A DNA stretch of 64,000 bases, taken from NCBI RefSeq assembly GCF_965223285.1, contig NZ_OZ244997.1, positions 558,001 to 622,000 of the forward strand, written 5' to 3'. The translations under genes and the position numbers were made by a program. This document shows positions 33,500-42,820 of the stretch, one piece after another. Numbering within the stretch: position 1 is the first letter of the stretch; every line of letters begins with the position of its first letter. This stretch comes from Leptofilum sp965223285. GTDB lineage: Bacteria; Chloroflexota; Anaerolineae; Promineifilales; Promineifilaceae. The notes beneath the pieces are model-generated. The model was given only the letters and a program-made list of their open reading frames with translations, was not told the origin of the DNA and did not search any database.

Positions 33500-33889
33500 A
33501 TGAAGGTCAAGTACGCTTTGATAGTTGATGTACTGATTTTACTGGTTGTGGCGATTGGCTGCTTGTTTGATATGGCCTGGGTACACAACATGCTGGGTAT
33601 TTCCCACGCTCCGGAAAATGTTTTCCTGTGTCAGCTATTGGGAGCGGCCGTTTTTGGTTTGGCTCTGCAAAATTGGCTGGTGCGCAACGTCACTGATTTA
33701 GAAAAGCTGCGGATTATCTTGTTGGCAAACTTTGTAGGGCATGGAGCTGCGTTTGTGATCTTCTTGGCCAGTCGGTTAAGTGGGGCAGGCGATGCCACCA
33801 TGTGGCTGGCAATCGGCTACACGCTGGTGGCAACCTTGACATACGGTTACTTTTTAGATCGGCCCCAGGCACAAGCAAAACATGCTTAG
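33500..33889 (+). CDS. small four-helix membrane protein
   Basis: 129 residues with four hydrophobic stretches (YALIVDVLILLVVAIGCLF, then FLCQLLGAAVFGLAL, LRIILLANFVGHGAAFVIFL and MWLAIGYTLVATLTYGYFL). I do not recognise the family. AGGAGG (33488-33493) stands six bases before ATG 33500 and three before the adjoining ATG 33497; the second is preferred. The 188 bases before it hold no clear feature. Confidence 0.65.
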   Translation: MKVKYALIVDVLILLVVAIGCLFDMAWVHNMLGISHAPENVFLCQLLGAAVFGLALQNWLVRNVTDLEKLRIILLANFVGHGAAFVIFLASRLSGAGDATMWLAIGYTLVATLTYGYFLDRPQAQAKHA

Positions 33890-33944
33890 TATCCATTCGT
33901 AAATAAAATGTGGGATTGGCGAACGGATACTTAAACGGCCGTTC

Positions 33945-36401
33945 TCAGGCGACATGGTTTTCTGTAACGGCGGCCGCTTTGGATTTCCCGTTTGATGAAG
34001 CGGGTGCAGCAAACGTGCGTGCTTTTTCTGCCAGTTCTGTAATTCGGTCAATGATCCGAGCATTGAGGCTGCCGGTGGGGTAGTTGCCAGCTTCATCTCG
34101 TTCGCCCGTGGGCATCCCGGTTAGCAGCGCAAGGCCCTCATCAATGTGGCTAATGGGGTAAATGTGGAATTTCCCAGCTTGAGCCGCTGCCACTACATCT
34201 TGGTGCAGCATGAGGTGGGGCACGTTAGCCGCCGGTATTAACACCCCTTGCTCACCCGTAAATCCCCGTGCCTGGCAAATATCGAAGAACCCTTCAATTT
34301 TTTCATTGACACCGCCGATAACTTGTACCTGACCTCGCTGATTGACTGAACCAGTAACCGCCAAGGATTGTTTGACTGGCACCCCGGCTAGCTCAGAGAG
34401 CAGAGCGTACAGTTCAGCAGAGGAGGCACTATCTCCTTCTACGCCCCCGTAGGATTGCTCAAAAACGAGGGTGGCCGACAGCGATAACGGCCGTTCTGCT
34501 GCGTAGCGTGCGCCCAAAAAACCTGCCAAAATCATCACCCCTTTCGAGTGAATTGGCCCGCCCAGCTCCACCTGTCGCTCAATATCGACTACCTCTCCCT
34601 TACCCAGCCGTACCCTGGCCGTAATGCGATTGGGCCGCCCAAAGGCGAAATTGTCCAGCATAATGACCGAAAGCCCGTTCACTTGGCCAACGGCCGTTCC
34701 CGATGTGTCGATCAGAATAGTGTCGCGCAAAATATTTTCTTGAATGCGCTCCCGAATACGGCTGGAGCGGTACACCTGGGCATCGAGTGCTTTTTGCACG
34801 TCCGTGGGGGTTACAAATTCATGCTGGGTCTCGCCTGCCCAATAGTTCGCCTCTCGCAGCAGGTCGCTAATGCTTTGCATGTGGGTGGTCAGTTTCGTGG
34901 CATCTCCTGCCAGCCGGGAGCTTTGTTCAATGATGCGGGCCACCGCCTGTTTGTCAAAGTGGCGCAGCTTTTCCTTGCGCGCCAGACTGGCAATGAGTGC
35001 CGCATAGGCTTGACTGTTTTCCCCGTCTCGCGGCATCTCATTTTCAAAGTCGGCCGCCACCTTAAACAGTTCACCAAAGTCTGGATCATAAGTACACAGC
35101 AAATAATAAAGCTCCCGGTCGCCTGTAAGAATCACTTTGGTGTTCAGGGGAATTGGTTCTGGTTCCAGCGAGACGGTGCTGATGTAGCTAAACAGTTGCC
35201 CAACCGATTCCATATGGATTTTTTGGCCGCGCAGGGCGCGTTTTAACCCTTGCCAGGCAAAAGGCTGCATCAACACCTTGCGGGCATCTAAAATGAGATA
35301 GCCACCATTGGCCCGATGCAGTGCCCCGGCCTTGATGAGCGTGAAATCTGTGAGTAACGTGCCCATTTGGGAAATATGCTCCACGCGGCCAACCAGATTT
35401 TGGTAGCTTGGCTGGTCTTCAAAGATGACGGGCGCACCGTTCGTTTGGCTATTGTCCACCAGCACATTGACCTGGTAGCGGGTGACGATGCCTTTTGGGG
35501 GAGTACCAGAGGACGCGATGCCGGGCGGCGTTGAGGGCGAAGGCTCGTCTCTTTCAATGAATTCAGTGACGTTGGTGATCACATCTTGTGCCACAGCTTC
35601 CAGGTAAGCCAGCACATCTGGCAGTGCTGCATGTTTTTGGGCTAACTCGTCAAACAAAGGTTTAATGGTGGCAGCGGCCGTTTCTTCTTGCAGCTTCTTC
35701 AATTTCTTTTGCGTTTCACGATGCCACTGCGGTACCTGCTGGATGATGGCCTGTAATGTGGCTTGCAGCTCGTTGATTCGCTTTTCAATCTCTGCTTGTT
35801 CATCTGGAGAAAGCTGGCCGAATTTCTCTGGACTGATGACTTCTCCATCATGCAGCGGGGCAAAGCCAAAACCGGAAGGCGTGTTGACGATTTTGATATT
35901 GGTGGCCAGGGCTTGCTCTTCAAACTGCTTGAAAGAGTGCGATTCCTGCTCTTTTAGTTTTTTTAGGATGGCCTTTTTTTGGGCCATGTTGTCTTCGCTG
36001 TTGAGGGCTGCGGGAATGACGGTGAGCAAATCTTCAACAAGGCGTTCCATATCATGCCTAAACTGTACGCCTTGTCCAGCCGGGAGGTGCAGGGCGTTTG
36101 GGCGGTGTAGCTGCGTGAAATTGTTGACATAACACCAATCATTGGGCGTAGATTCTGTGGGGGCGCGTTGGGTGAGGTATTGGTTTACGGCCGTATGCTT
36201 GCCCACCCCGTTAGGCCCCAGCGCATACAAATTATATCCATTGTGTTGAATGCCAATGCCAAAGCGGATGGCCTCCACTGCCCGGGTTTGCCCAATAATG
36301 TCGTTCACGTTTTCTAATTCGGCCGTGGTGGCAAAAGCGAACTGTGCTGGATCACACTGCCGATACAGTTGTGGGGTTGTTAATGGTTGCGGAACTGTCA
36401 T
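33945..36401 (-). CDS. Lon-like ATP-dependent protease (S16)
   Basis: 818 residues of the archaeal-LonB/LonC-like group that carries an atypical AAA domain. Walker A is YALGPNGVGKHTAVNQYL, followed by a long coiled coil (about 170-260), the late AAA part (VILTGDRELYYLLCTYDPDF), and an S16 protease domain with Ser658 in EGDSASSAE and Lys701 in GGVNEKIEGF. It degrades damaged proteins in the cytoplasm. I start at ATG 36401 (MTVPQPLTTPQLYRQ) behind GGAGAAAG; the upstream open frame overlaps the UspA gene and is not real. It follows the UspA gene by 22 bases, so both are likely one stress-related operon. Confidence 0.92.
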   Translation of the reverse strand: MTVPQPLTTPQLYRQCDPAQFAFATTAELENVNDIIGQTRAVEAIRFGIGIQHNGYNLYALGPNGVGKHTAVNQYLTQRAPTESTPNDWCYVNNFTQLHRPNALHLPAGQGVQFRHDMERLVEDLLTVIPAALNSEDNMAQKKAILKKLKEQESHSFKQFEEQALATNIKIVNTPSGFGFAPLHDGEVISPEKFGQLSPDEQAEIEKRINELQATLQAIIQQVPQWHRETQKKLKKLQEETAAATIKPLFDELAQKHAALPDVLAYLEAVAQDVITNVTEFIERDEPSPSTPPGIASSGTPPKGIVTRYQVNVLVDNSQTNGAPVIFEDQPSYQNLVGRVEHISQMGTLLTDFTLIKAGALHRANGGYLILDARKVLMQPFAWQGLKRALRGQKIHMESVGQLFSYISTVSLEPEPIPLNTKVILTGDRELYYLLCTYDPDFGELFKVAADFENEMPRDGENSQAYAALIASLARKEKLRHFDKQAVARIIEQSSRLAGDATKLTTHMQSISDLLREANYWAGETQHEFVTPTDVQKALDAQVYRSSRIRERIQENILRDTILIDTSGTAVGQVNGLSVIMLDNFAFGRPNRITARVRLGKGEVVDIERQVELGGPIHSKGVMILAGFLGARYAAERPLSLSATLVFEQSYGGVEGDSASSAELYALLSELAGVPVKQSLAVTGSVNQRGQVQVIGGVNEKIEGFFDICQARGFTGEQGVLIPAANVPHLMLHQDVVAAAQAGKFHIYPISHIDEGLALLTGMPTGERDEAGNYPTGSLNARIIDRITELAEKARTFAAPASSNGKSKAAAVTENHVA

Positions 36402-36423
36402 CTCACTTTCTCCAAGGAGCTGC

Positions 36424-37365
36424 CTAATGGTGGTTGCCGTTGCTGTGGCTTTCTTGGCTAGGGAAATTTGATGGACGAACCATGAGGACGTTGCAGGTTG
36501 CCCGCCGCAGCACTTTTTCTGTAACGCTGCCATAAACCCAGCGGCGTAGGCCGGTACGGCCGTGTGTAGCCATCACCACTAAATCCACAGCCTCAGCTTC
36601 AACAGCTTTTAAGATTTGCTCGGCAGGGTTGCCAGACAGTGTAACCAAACACAATTCTTGCGTGGTAAGATGCTGGTGCTTTTGCACAATCTGGGTCAGG
36701 TAATTTTCGGTACGATAATAAAAACTGTCGCGTGCCTGGCTGCCCAGGCCTGCTTCATGGTTTTCCAACTTTGACACAAATTTGGGATCAAGCTGTTCAG
36801 CCTGCACAACAGATAGCAGGGTCACGGCTGCGTCGCAGCAGTTGGCTACTGTCAGCCCCGGTGCAAGTGCCTGTTCCGATAAGGGTGAGCCATCCAGCGT
36901 AATGAGAATGTGGCGCAACGGCCGTTCATCACGAACAACCAAGACGGGGCAGGGGGCACTGCGCAATACCTTTTCGGTAACGCTGCCCAAATACCAGTGT
37001 GAGAAGCCACTGCGGCCGTGGGTAGACATGACGATGAGATCCATCTTTTGGGCAACGGCCGTATCCACAATAACGCTGGCTTCATCTCCGGCTTCTAAAT
37101 GGCACTGTATGGCCAAACCGGGCTTCTCGTACCGTGCTTTTACAAGTTGCAGATAGTTTGTTAACGCTTCTTCCGTATCGGCCATTGACTGCTCGGGCCA
37201 CAAAAGCCCATAACCGGCGCGATCTTCTTTAAACAGATGGCTTAGATAGGGAATGCTCAACAGCCAAATCTCTGCCTGAACAGCTTCTGCCAGCAGGACA
37301 GCTGGTTTCAGGGCGCGTTCAGCCAAATCAGAACCATCTAATGGAACCAATATTCTTTGGAACAT
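36424..37365 (-). CDS. tandem universal stress protein (two UspA domains)
   Basis: 313 residues with two UspA domains (about 1-145 and 150-300). Each has the N-terminal strand (FQRILVPLDGSDLAERAL; RHILITLDGSPLSEQAL) and the nucleotide-binding GxxG-x9-GS motif (STHGRSGFSHWYLGSVTEKV; ATHGRTGLRRWVYGSVTEKV), so both probably bind ATP. Cytoplasmic; such proteins help survival under stress. I start at ATG 37365 (MFQRILVP) behind a G-rich ribosome site. The Lon-like protease gene follows 22 bases later. Confidence 0.93.
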   Translation of the reverse strand: MFQRILVPLDGSDLAERALKPAVLLAEAVQAEIWLLSIPYLSHLFKEDRAGYGLLWPEQSMADTEEALTNYLQLVKARYEKPGLAIQCHLEAGDEASVIVDTAVAQKMDLIVMSTHGRSGFSHWYLGSVTEKVLRSAPCPVLVVRDERPLRHILITLDGSPLSEQALAPGLTVANCCDAAVTLLSVVQAEQLDPKFVSKLENHEAGLGSQARDSFYYRTENYLTQIVQKHQHLTTQELCLVTLSGNPAEQILKAVEAEAVDLVVMATHGRTGLRRWVYGSVTEKVLRRATCNVLMVRPSNFPSQESHSNGNHH

Positions 37366-37641
37366 ATCGCCCCCTTTGCCTGTAATGGGCAACGATTTGG
37401 TTTACAAATTCAGAAACCGCTTGCCGAATACAGACAATTCTCAAATGTAGAAGAAACGAAGTGCCAAGCTAAAAAATGGGGGTCGGGGCAGGCATGTGGG
37501 CAAATGTGGTGGCGACTCCCACTGAAAAATGAACCCAAAAAACTATATACCCATCTTAAGCAGCGAGGAAACAAAACCACAAGTGACAAAAGACAGTTCC
37601 GGCACAGATGAAGATAATTTGTGCGGAGATGAAGCGATAGA

Positions 37642-39012
37642 TTACGCTTGCTGATCCACGCCGCCGATCAGCTTCCCCTGCACCCACACCTTGCGAATAT
37701 TTTGGCGGCTGGCATTGTAAATAATTTTTTGCAGGACATCTTCCCCCTTATCCAGCTCATTCCAGACCACCAAATTACTGTTTGCTACCCTGGTGTCAAG
37801 TACAAGGGCGTCAAAGGCATACCCCTTTTTGAGCAAGCCAATGTTCAAATCCAACGCTTTGCCACCACCAGTGGTTGCCATCCAGAAGGCTTCCTTAAAA
37901 TCAATCCGGCCGGCTGACACGCCGCGCTCAAGCTGGGGTAGCGATTTATCCACACCCCCCTCCAGGTAGCGTGAAGCGGTAACGGCCGCATGGCAATTTT
38001 GCAGCAGCGAAGGGGTTGCCCCGCCCGCCACGTCAGTTCCAAGCCCCACATCTAACCCCAAATCGAGTGCCCGCCGTGCCGGGAAGACGGCATCGGCAAA
38101 ATAGGCATTGGACAGTGGGCAATGGGCAATGCCGCTGCGCTGCTGTTTAATCGTCGCCATATCGTTTTTGTTTATAAAGCAGCTATGGGCCAGGATGGTT
38201 TTGTTGGTCAGTAGCTTGAAATCGTTCAAGCTGTCGGTGTCCCGCTTGCCGTGCCGATTGAGTACATAGTTGTGCGCCCAATCACTTTCTGAGCAGTGGG
38301 TTTGCACATGGCAATGATATTCGGCCGCCAGTTCGCCCAGTCCGGTTAACATCTCATCTGTGCAGCTAGGGATAAATCGTGGCGTAATCACGGGCAGCAC
38401 CGTTTCCTGCTCATTGCCCGGCATCGTGCGCACATACTCAATCAGTGCGCGGGTATCGGCCAGCCCTTGCTGTGCGGATGAATCACGATAATAGTCGGGG
38501 CATTCATTCGGGTTATCCATTGCCACTTTGCCAACCAGGGCGCGCTGCCCCTTGGCCAGGCAGATGTCGGCGAGCAGCTTGGTGGCTTCAAGATGCACGG
38601 TGGCAAAATATACGGTTGTGGTGGTGCCGTTGGCGATGAGGGTGTCTACCAGTGAGGCGTATACTTTTTCGGCAAAAGCGAGGTCTGTATATTTGGCCTC
38701 CAAGGGGAAGGTGTACTCCTGCAACCAAGTGTACAGTGGGAGATGCAGTGCGTTGCCCGCCTGGGGCCATTGGGGGGCATGAACGTGCAAATCTATCAGC
38801 CCCGGCAGGAGGTATTGCCCTTCCGCCAGCTCGATTAGGCTGTTGGCGGCAACGGCCGTTTGCTTCACACTTTCATAGCTTTCTACCTCAGGGGAATGCA
38901 CGCCAGCAATACCCCCGGCCTCATCCACCACAATTAAGCCGTTTTCGATGATTTCTATCTCACCGCATGCCGGTGCATGGATGATGGTGCCGCAAATGGT
39001 AAATGGATTCAT
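37642..39012 (-). CDS. guaD: guanine deaminase-type amidohydrolase
   Basis: 456 residues of the metal-dependent amidohydrolase family. The metal site is LIDLHVHAPQWPQAGNALHL, followed by YTWLQEYTFPLEAKY, as in guanine deaminase (xanthine and ammonia from guanine). Later ligands are the His of HVQTHCSESDW, the His of TILAHSCFI and the Asp of GLGTDVAGGATPSLL. Substrate assignment rests on the HAPQW and YTFPLE motifs. I start at ATG 39012 behind AAGGA; the frame runs on to 39102 through a terminator-like hairpin that cannot be coding. No other purine catabolism gene is next to it. Confidence 0.87.
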   Translation of the reverse strand: MNPFTICGTIIHAPACGEIEIIENGLIVVDEAGGIAGVHSPEVESYESVKQTAVAANSLIELAEGQYLLPGLIDLHVHAPQWPQAGNALHLPLYTWLQEYTFPLEAKYTDLAFAEKVYASLVDTLIANGTTTTVYFATVHLEATKLLADICLAKGQRALVGKVAMDNPNECPDYYRDSSAQQGLADTRALIEYVRTMPGNEQETVLPVITPRFIPSCTDEMLTGLGELAAEYHCHVQTHCSESDWAHNYVLNRHGKRDTDSLNDFKLLTNKTILAHSCFINKNDMATIKQQRSGIAHCPLSNAYFADAVFPARRALDLGLDVGLGTDVAGGATPSLLQNCHAAVTASRYLEGGVDKSLPQLERGVSAGRIDFKEAFWMATTGGGKALDLNIGLLKKGYAFDALVLDTRVANSNLVVWNELDKGEDVLQKIIYNASRQNIRKVWVQGKLIGGVDQQA

Positions 39013-39082
39013 AGATTGTCCTTGCTCCTTTACTTGGCCGTACGTATATGAAAATACGAGCAGGATTATACGCTGATGCAGC

Positions 39083-39119
39083 AAAAACGGCCGTTTCCAC
39101 ACCGGAAACGGCCGTTTTT
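39083..39119. terminator. bidirectional terminator built from two ACGGCCGT palindromes, copy 1
   Basis: AAAAACGGCCGTTTCC (39083-39098) and its exact complement (39104-39119) flank the loop ACACC; T-runs stand on both sides depending on strand. It ends the minus-strand CPBP gene. The same stem and loop recur at 42415-42449. Confidence 0.85.
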
Positions 39120-39149
39120 TTTGACTTTGAGCCTACGGAAAGCGGTGAA

Positions 39150-39983
39150 TTAACTTTCTGAAATCGCAATGTTCTCTGGCATGAGAACCTCGGTAACACC
39201 AGTTCCTTTTTTGAACATCGTATGCCGATTTAGAACAACGACGACCACTGCCACGATGGCGATAAGGAGGTGGTCCCAGGGTTGCGCATCGGGGAAGATG
39301 GGGTTCATCATCTGAAAGTGATACAGGTAAGCAATCAACAGGCTGCCGCGAGAGCTATTGAACAGGGGTGTGAGGATGATGGAGAGGGCAATGACCCCGC
39401 CAAAGTATGGTACGGCTGACCATGCTTCGTACTGAAGTCCGCTTATAAAGAAAGCCGGAATATGCCAGGCGGCCCAAATGATGCCCAGGAGTAAGCCAGC
39501 CCAAAAAGGTGCCATCTTGCGTTGCAGCAGCGGCAGCGCAACGCCGCGCCAGCCGAATTCCTCGTTTGTGCCCAAGAGGAAAAGGGTTTGTATCAGTGCT
39601 GGGAATACCTGATGCCAGGGGGAAAAGGGAAACGGATCACCGATGGTACCGTTCAGTGCTGCCCCCAGGTAAATCAGGGCAGGATAACCCAGAAGCAAGT
39701 ACAGCCACCACGCCAGAGGCATCCGCCACAAGGTCAATCGCTTAAAAAAGCTGCGCAGCCCTGTCAATCCATAATGTCGCCAGACCATGAATATGCCTGC
39801 AATGCCGGGCGCATAGACCGCGAGAAGAAATACAGGGGTGCTAAATCCTACAAAAATTAGCACTGCGGCGAGGCTCCAGGTTAGCCCGAATGAAATCGCC
39901 AGGAATGCAATGAGCGTTTTCATTGTCATAGGTGTTGATTTCAAATTGCTATGCGTTGCTGATTTTCTCAAGTTGATATTCAT
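39150..39983 (-). CDS. CPBP family intramembrane metalloprotease
   Basis: 277 residues, a multi-helix membrane protein of the CPBP (CaaX protease and bacteriocin-processing) family. The catalytic motifs are NEEFGWRG (EExxxR) and the His motif WAAWHIPAFF, with further residues in IAYLYHFQMMNP. Family members cleave or modify peptides within the membrane, e.g. in bacteriocin immunity; the target here is unknown. GGAGG lies seven bases before ATG 39983. It is divergent from the sensor kinase gene. Confidence 0.88.
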   Translation of the reverse strand: MNINLRKSATHSNLKSTPMTMKTLIAFLAISFGLTWSLAAVLIFVGFSTPVFLLAVYAPGIAGIFMVWRHYGLTGLRSFFKRLTLWRMPLAWWLYLLLGYPALIYLGAALNGTIGDPFPFSPWHQVFPALIQTLFLLGTNEEFGWRGVALPLLQRKMAPFWAGLLLGIIWAAWHIPAFFISGLQYEAWSAVPYFGGVIALSIILTPLFNSSRGSLLIAYLYHFQMMNPIFPDAQPWDHLLIAIVAVVVVVLNRHTMFKKGTGVTEVLMPENIAISES

Positions 39984-40186
39984 TGTTGTTCCTCCAATTA
40001 GGGTTAAGTAGTTTCTATTCTCTTTCCGGCGGTAAGCGATGAGAAATCAGTTGGCCGGTCGTTAAAAAAATAGTAGGGGATGTTGGCATCCACCACATCG
40101 ACTCTTTGCCCATTGTCCCACTTGCCCTTTCGGGCATTGCCCCCTCGGACAATGGTTACCGCAAAGGAAAAGGTTACAATGGTGCC

Positions 40187-41701
40187 ATGATGACTCAACT
40201 ACGCGCTCGGTGGCGTCGTTTGCACTGGAAGCTCACCTGGAGTTACACGTGGGTGGCGGCATTGTCGTTTTTAATTATTGAAACGGCCTTGCTGGTATTG
40301 CTCATGGTTGTGCTAGGGTTTAATCCATTGCGACCGAACGTTCAGGTGTTAAGTGACATTTTTGCTCCGGTACTCACGGACGACATACGGCCGTTAACCA
40401 TGGCTCATCTACGCAACAATCCAGTGGATAAGGCCGCGCTGCAAGCTGATTTAGAGCAGGTTTTGGGCAATGAGCCTCTAACCACTTCCCAATCACTATT
40501 TGAAATTGAGCAGTTTGCCACTGTTTTTATACTTGATGCGCAACAGCATCTATTGGCATCAACACCTCAATTTACGGCCGTACCGCCAGACGGCCGTATC
40601 TTTGACCCCACATTACTTACCGGAGACGACAGCCTCGTCCCGCTGCTCGCTGCCGCTTTTGCTGGCAACAACAGCTTTGAACAACCCTACACACAGGAGA
40701 CATCGGAAGCCCTCTATCTTGTTTTTGCCGAACCACTGCTGGAAGCGGATGGACGTTTACTAGGCGTGGAGATTGCTATCATGCGCACGCCGACGCCGGC
40801 AACCATATTACTACTGGCAATTGGCGTCATTGGCGGTGGCCTGACCATTTTTTCTCTGGCAGCGGCATTAATGGGGACATTGTTTGGCTGGCGCACAGCA
40901 CGGACGCTTAGCGGACGACTGGCACATTTGTCACAAGTTTCGGCCGCTTGGGGTCAGGGCAATTTTGAACAGCAAATTCAAGACGATGAAGCAGATGAAA
41001 TTGGGGAACTGGGAGAAAACCTCAATCGCGTGGCCGCTGATTTGCAAACGCTCCTATCTGAAAAAGAGCAAATCGCCGTTTTGGGAGAAAGGGATCGTAT
41101 GGCGCGTGAACTGCATGATACGTTGGCGCAGGGCGTGGCTGGATTGGTGTTGCAGCTAGAAGCCGTCAAACATCATCTGAACGAAGGCGAAGTTGCTGAA
41201 TCGCAGCTGATTGTAACGGAGGCGACCACGCAGGCGCGGAATGCGTTGCGCAGTGCCCGAGGGGCGATTGATGATTTGCGCAACGCGGCAATGCTTGCGC
41301 CTGATTTTATTACGGCCGTTTCTCAACGAGTCCAAAAGTTTGGCTTAACCAACAATCTTATGGCTGAACTGGATGCACAGCTGCCAGATTCGCTGCTGTT
41401 GTCACCGACGACATCCTTCCATGCACGGCGCGCATTATCCGAGATGCTCGCCAACGTGGCCCGACATGCGGAGGCTGCGTCAGCGTGGGTAAAATTACGA
41501 TTGGATGCTGACAGTTTGTTGATTGAGGTAACGGATGATGGGGTTGGGTTTGATCCGGAAACGGCCGTTCGCCCTGGACATTACGGCCTTATAGGTTTAA
41601 AAGAACGGGCGCGGCTTACTGGTGGCAACTTTTCCATCAAGAGTTCAGAAGGGAAGGGCACAACTGCCCTACTACGATTGCCATTGGAGGAAACAGGATG
41701 A
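40187..41701 (+). CDS. NarL-type sensor histidine kinase
   Basis: 504 residues. An outer sensing region (about 50-205) lies between two membrane helices, followed by a HAMP linker (TARTLSGRLAHLSQV), a HisKA_3 dimer/phosphoacceptor segment with His in ERDRMARELHDTLAQGVAGL, and an HATPase domain (N-box LSEMLANVARHAEA, G1 VTDDGVGFDPETAV, G2 GHYGLIGLKERARLTGG). It would phosphorylate the response regulator whose gene overlaps its end by ATGA. TACAAT at 40175-40180 is just six bases before ATG 40187, which would make the message leaderless; no -35 box is obvious. The upstream open frame is not supported. Confidence 0.9.
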   Translation: MMTQLRARWRRLHWKLTWSYTWVAALSFLIIETALLVLLMVVLGFNPLRPNVQVLSDIFAPVLTDDIRPLTMAHLRNNPVDKAALQADLEQVLGNEPLTTSQSLFEIEQFATVFILDAQQHLLASTPQFTAVPPDGRIFDPTLLTGDDSLVPLLAAAFAGNNSFEQPYTQETSEALYLVFAEPLLEADGRLLGVEIAIMRTPTPATILLLAIGVIGGGLTIFSLAAALMGTLFGWRTARTLSGRLAHLSQVSAAWGQGNFEQQIQDDEADEIGELGENLNRVAADLQTLLSEKEQIAVLGERDRMARELHDTLAQGVAGLVLQLEAVKHHLNEGEVAESQLIVTEATTQARNALRSARGAIDDLRNAAMLAPDFITAVSQRVQKFGLTNNLMAELDAQLPDSLLLSPTTSFHARRALSEMLANVARHAEAASAWVKLRLDADSLLIEVTDDGVGFDPETAVRPGHYGLIGLKERARLTGGNFSIKSSEGKGTTALLRLPLEETG

Positions 41702-42378
41702 GCGATTCCATTCGACAAGCTCAGGACAAGCCTATTCGCGTTTTAATTACCGACGATCATTTTGTTGTCCGTCAGGGATTGCGACTTATCTTGAAAACGG
41801 CCGTTGACATCGAACTGGTGGGCGAAGCCGAGAATGGCGAAGAAGCGTTGCAATTAACGGCCGAACAGCAGCCTGATGTCATTCTTATGGATTTACGCAT
41901 GCCGGTGATGGATGGGTTAACGGCTATCGAACAGTTAGGCCAACTGCATCCACAAGTGGCAGTCATCATTCTCACTACTTACAACGAAGATGACATGATG
42001 CTGCGCGGGTTGCAGTTGGGCGCGCGTGGTTATCTGCTCAAAGATACGGATCGAGAGACCTTGCTGAACACCATTCGGGCGGCAGCACGGGGCGAATCTC
42101 TCTTCAAACCTGAAATCTTACAGCGTGCATTTTCAATACAGGCAGCATCATCGTCGATCAAGAAAACAGTACCAACCTCAGACTCTGTTCAACTGACGCC
42201 ACGGGAATTAGAGGTGCTGCAAGCCGCCGCTACCGGGGAACGCAACAAAGAAATTGCCCAACAGCTGAACATTTCTGCGCGAACGGTGAAGGCGCATTTG
42301 ACGAGTGTTTACAACAAACTCGGCGTGGATTCGCGGGCAGCCGCCATTGCTATCGCTGCGAAAAAGGGATGGTTGTAG
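41698..42378 (+). CDS. NarL/FixJ-type response regulator
   Basis: 226 residues: a receiver domain (about 12-128) with acidic pair ITDDH, phosphoacceptor Asp in DVILMDLRMPVMDG, Thr in VIILTTYNEDD and Lys in GYLLKDTDRE, then a LuxR-type DNA-binding domain (LTPRELEVLQAAATGERNKE and ISARTVKAHLTSVYNKLGV). It is translationally coupled to the kinase by an ATGA overlap. Residues 5-11 (IRQAQDK) are encoded by a dispersed repeat at 41711-41730, an odd N-terminal lead before the receiver fold. Targets are unknown. Confidence 0.93.
   Translation: MSDSIRQAQDKPIRVLITDDHFVVRQGLRLILKTAVDIELVGEAENGEEALQLTAEQQPDVILMDLRMPVMDGLTAIEQLGQLHPQVAVIILTTYNEDDMMLRGLQLGARGYLLKDTDRETLLNTIRAAARGESLFKPEILQRAFSIQAASSSIKKTVPTSDSVQLTPRELEVLQAAATGERNKEIAQQLNISARTVKAHLTSVYNKLGVDSRAAAIAIAAKKGWL
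41711..41730. repeat. dispersed CTTGTCCTGAGC-type repeat inside a response regulator start
   Basis: TTCGACAAGCTCAGGACAAG is a short, near-palindromic sequence of the type also seen at 16442-16465. Here it is read in frame just after the start codon. Confidence 0.6.
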
Positions 42379-42414
42379 TTTGTCTTCAACGCTAAATGGC
42401 GAAAGTGGAATAAA

Positions 42415-42449
42415 AAAACGGCCGTTTCCACACCGGAAACGGCCGTTTT
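42415..42449. terminator. bidirectional terminator built from two ACGGCCGT palindromes, copy 2
   Basis: A 15-base perfect stem (42415-42429 with 42435-42449) has the same arms and ACACC loop as 39083-39119. It ends the response regulator on the plus strand and, with an A-run read as T, the tRNA on the minus strand. Confidence 0.85.
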
Positions 42450-42458
42450 GCCTATCTG

Positions 42459-42532
<74 letters not shown>

Positions 42533-42624
42533 AACAGTTGCGAATTATAGAGTAAGCGCAGCAGTTTGCAAGTATGCAAGTGGCAAGGGACGCAAGAACA
42601 ACTTGTCAGGCAAATTGATTAACT

Positions 42625-42665
42625 CACGCAAAGACGCTAAGGATAAAACTTAGCGTCTTCGCGTG
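42625..42665. repeat. inverted repeat, CACGCAAAGACGCTAAG arms
   Basis: CACGCAAAGACGCTAAG (42625-42641) and CTTAGCGTCTTCGCGTG (42649-42665) pair with one mismatch around seven bases. It lies in the tRNA-fabG gap. Confidence 0.75.
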
Positions 42666-42820
42666 AAATATAATGACGACTCGTTCGTAGACCCAGTGGC
42701 AAGTGTGCAAGTTATCTTTGCAGGCAAACGACTTGCACACTTTTCCCTGTTCCCCTTTTGCAACTCCCCTGTGCTACACTCTCATTCCAATAATTTTTAC
42801 AAACAGGAGCTGAACAGTTT

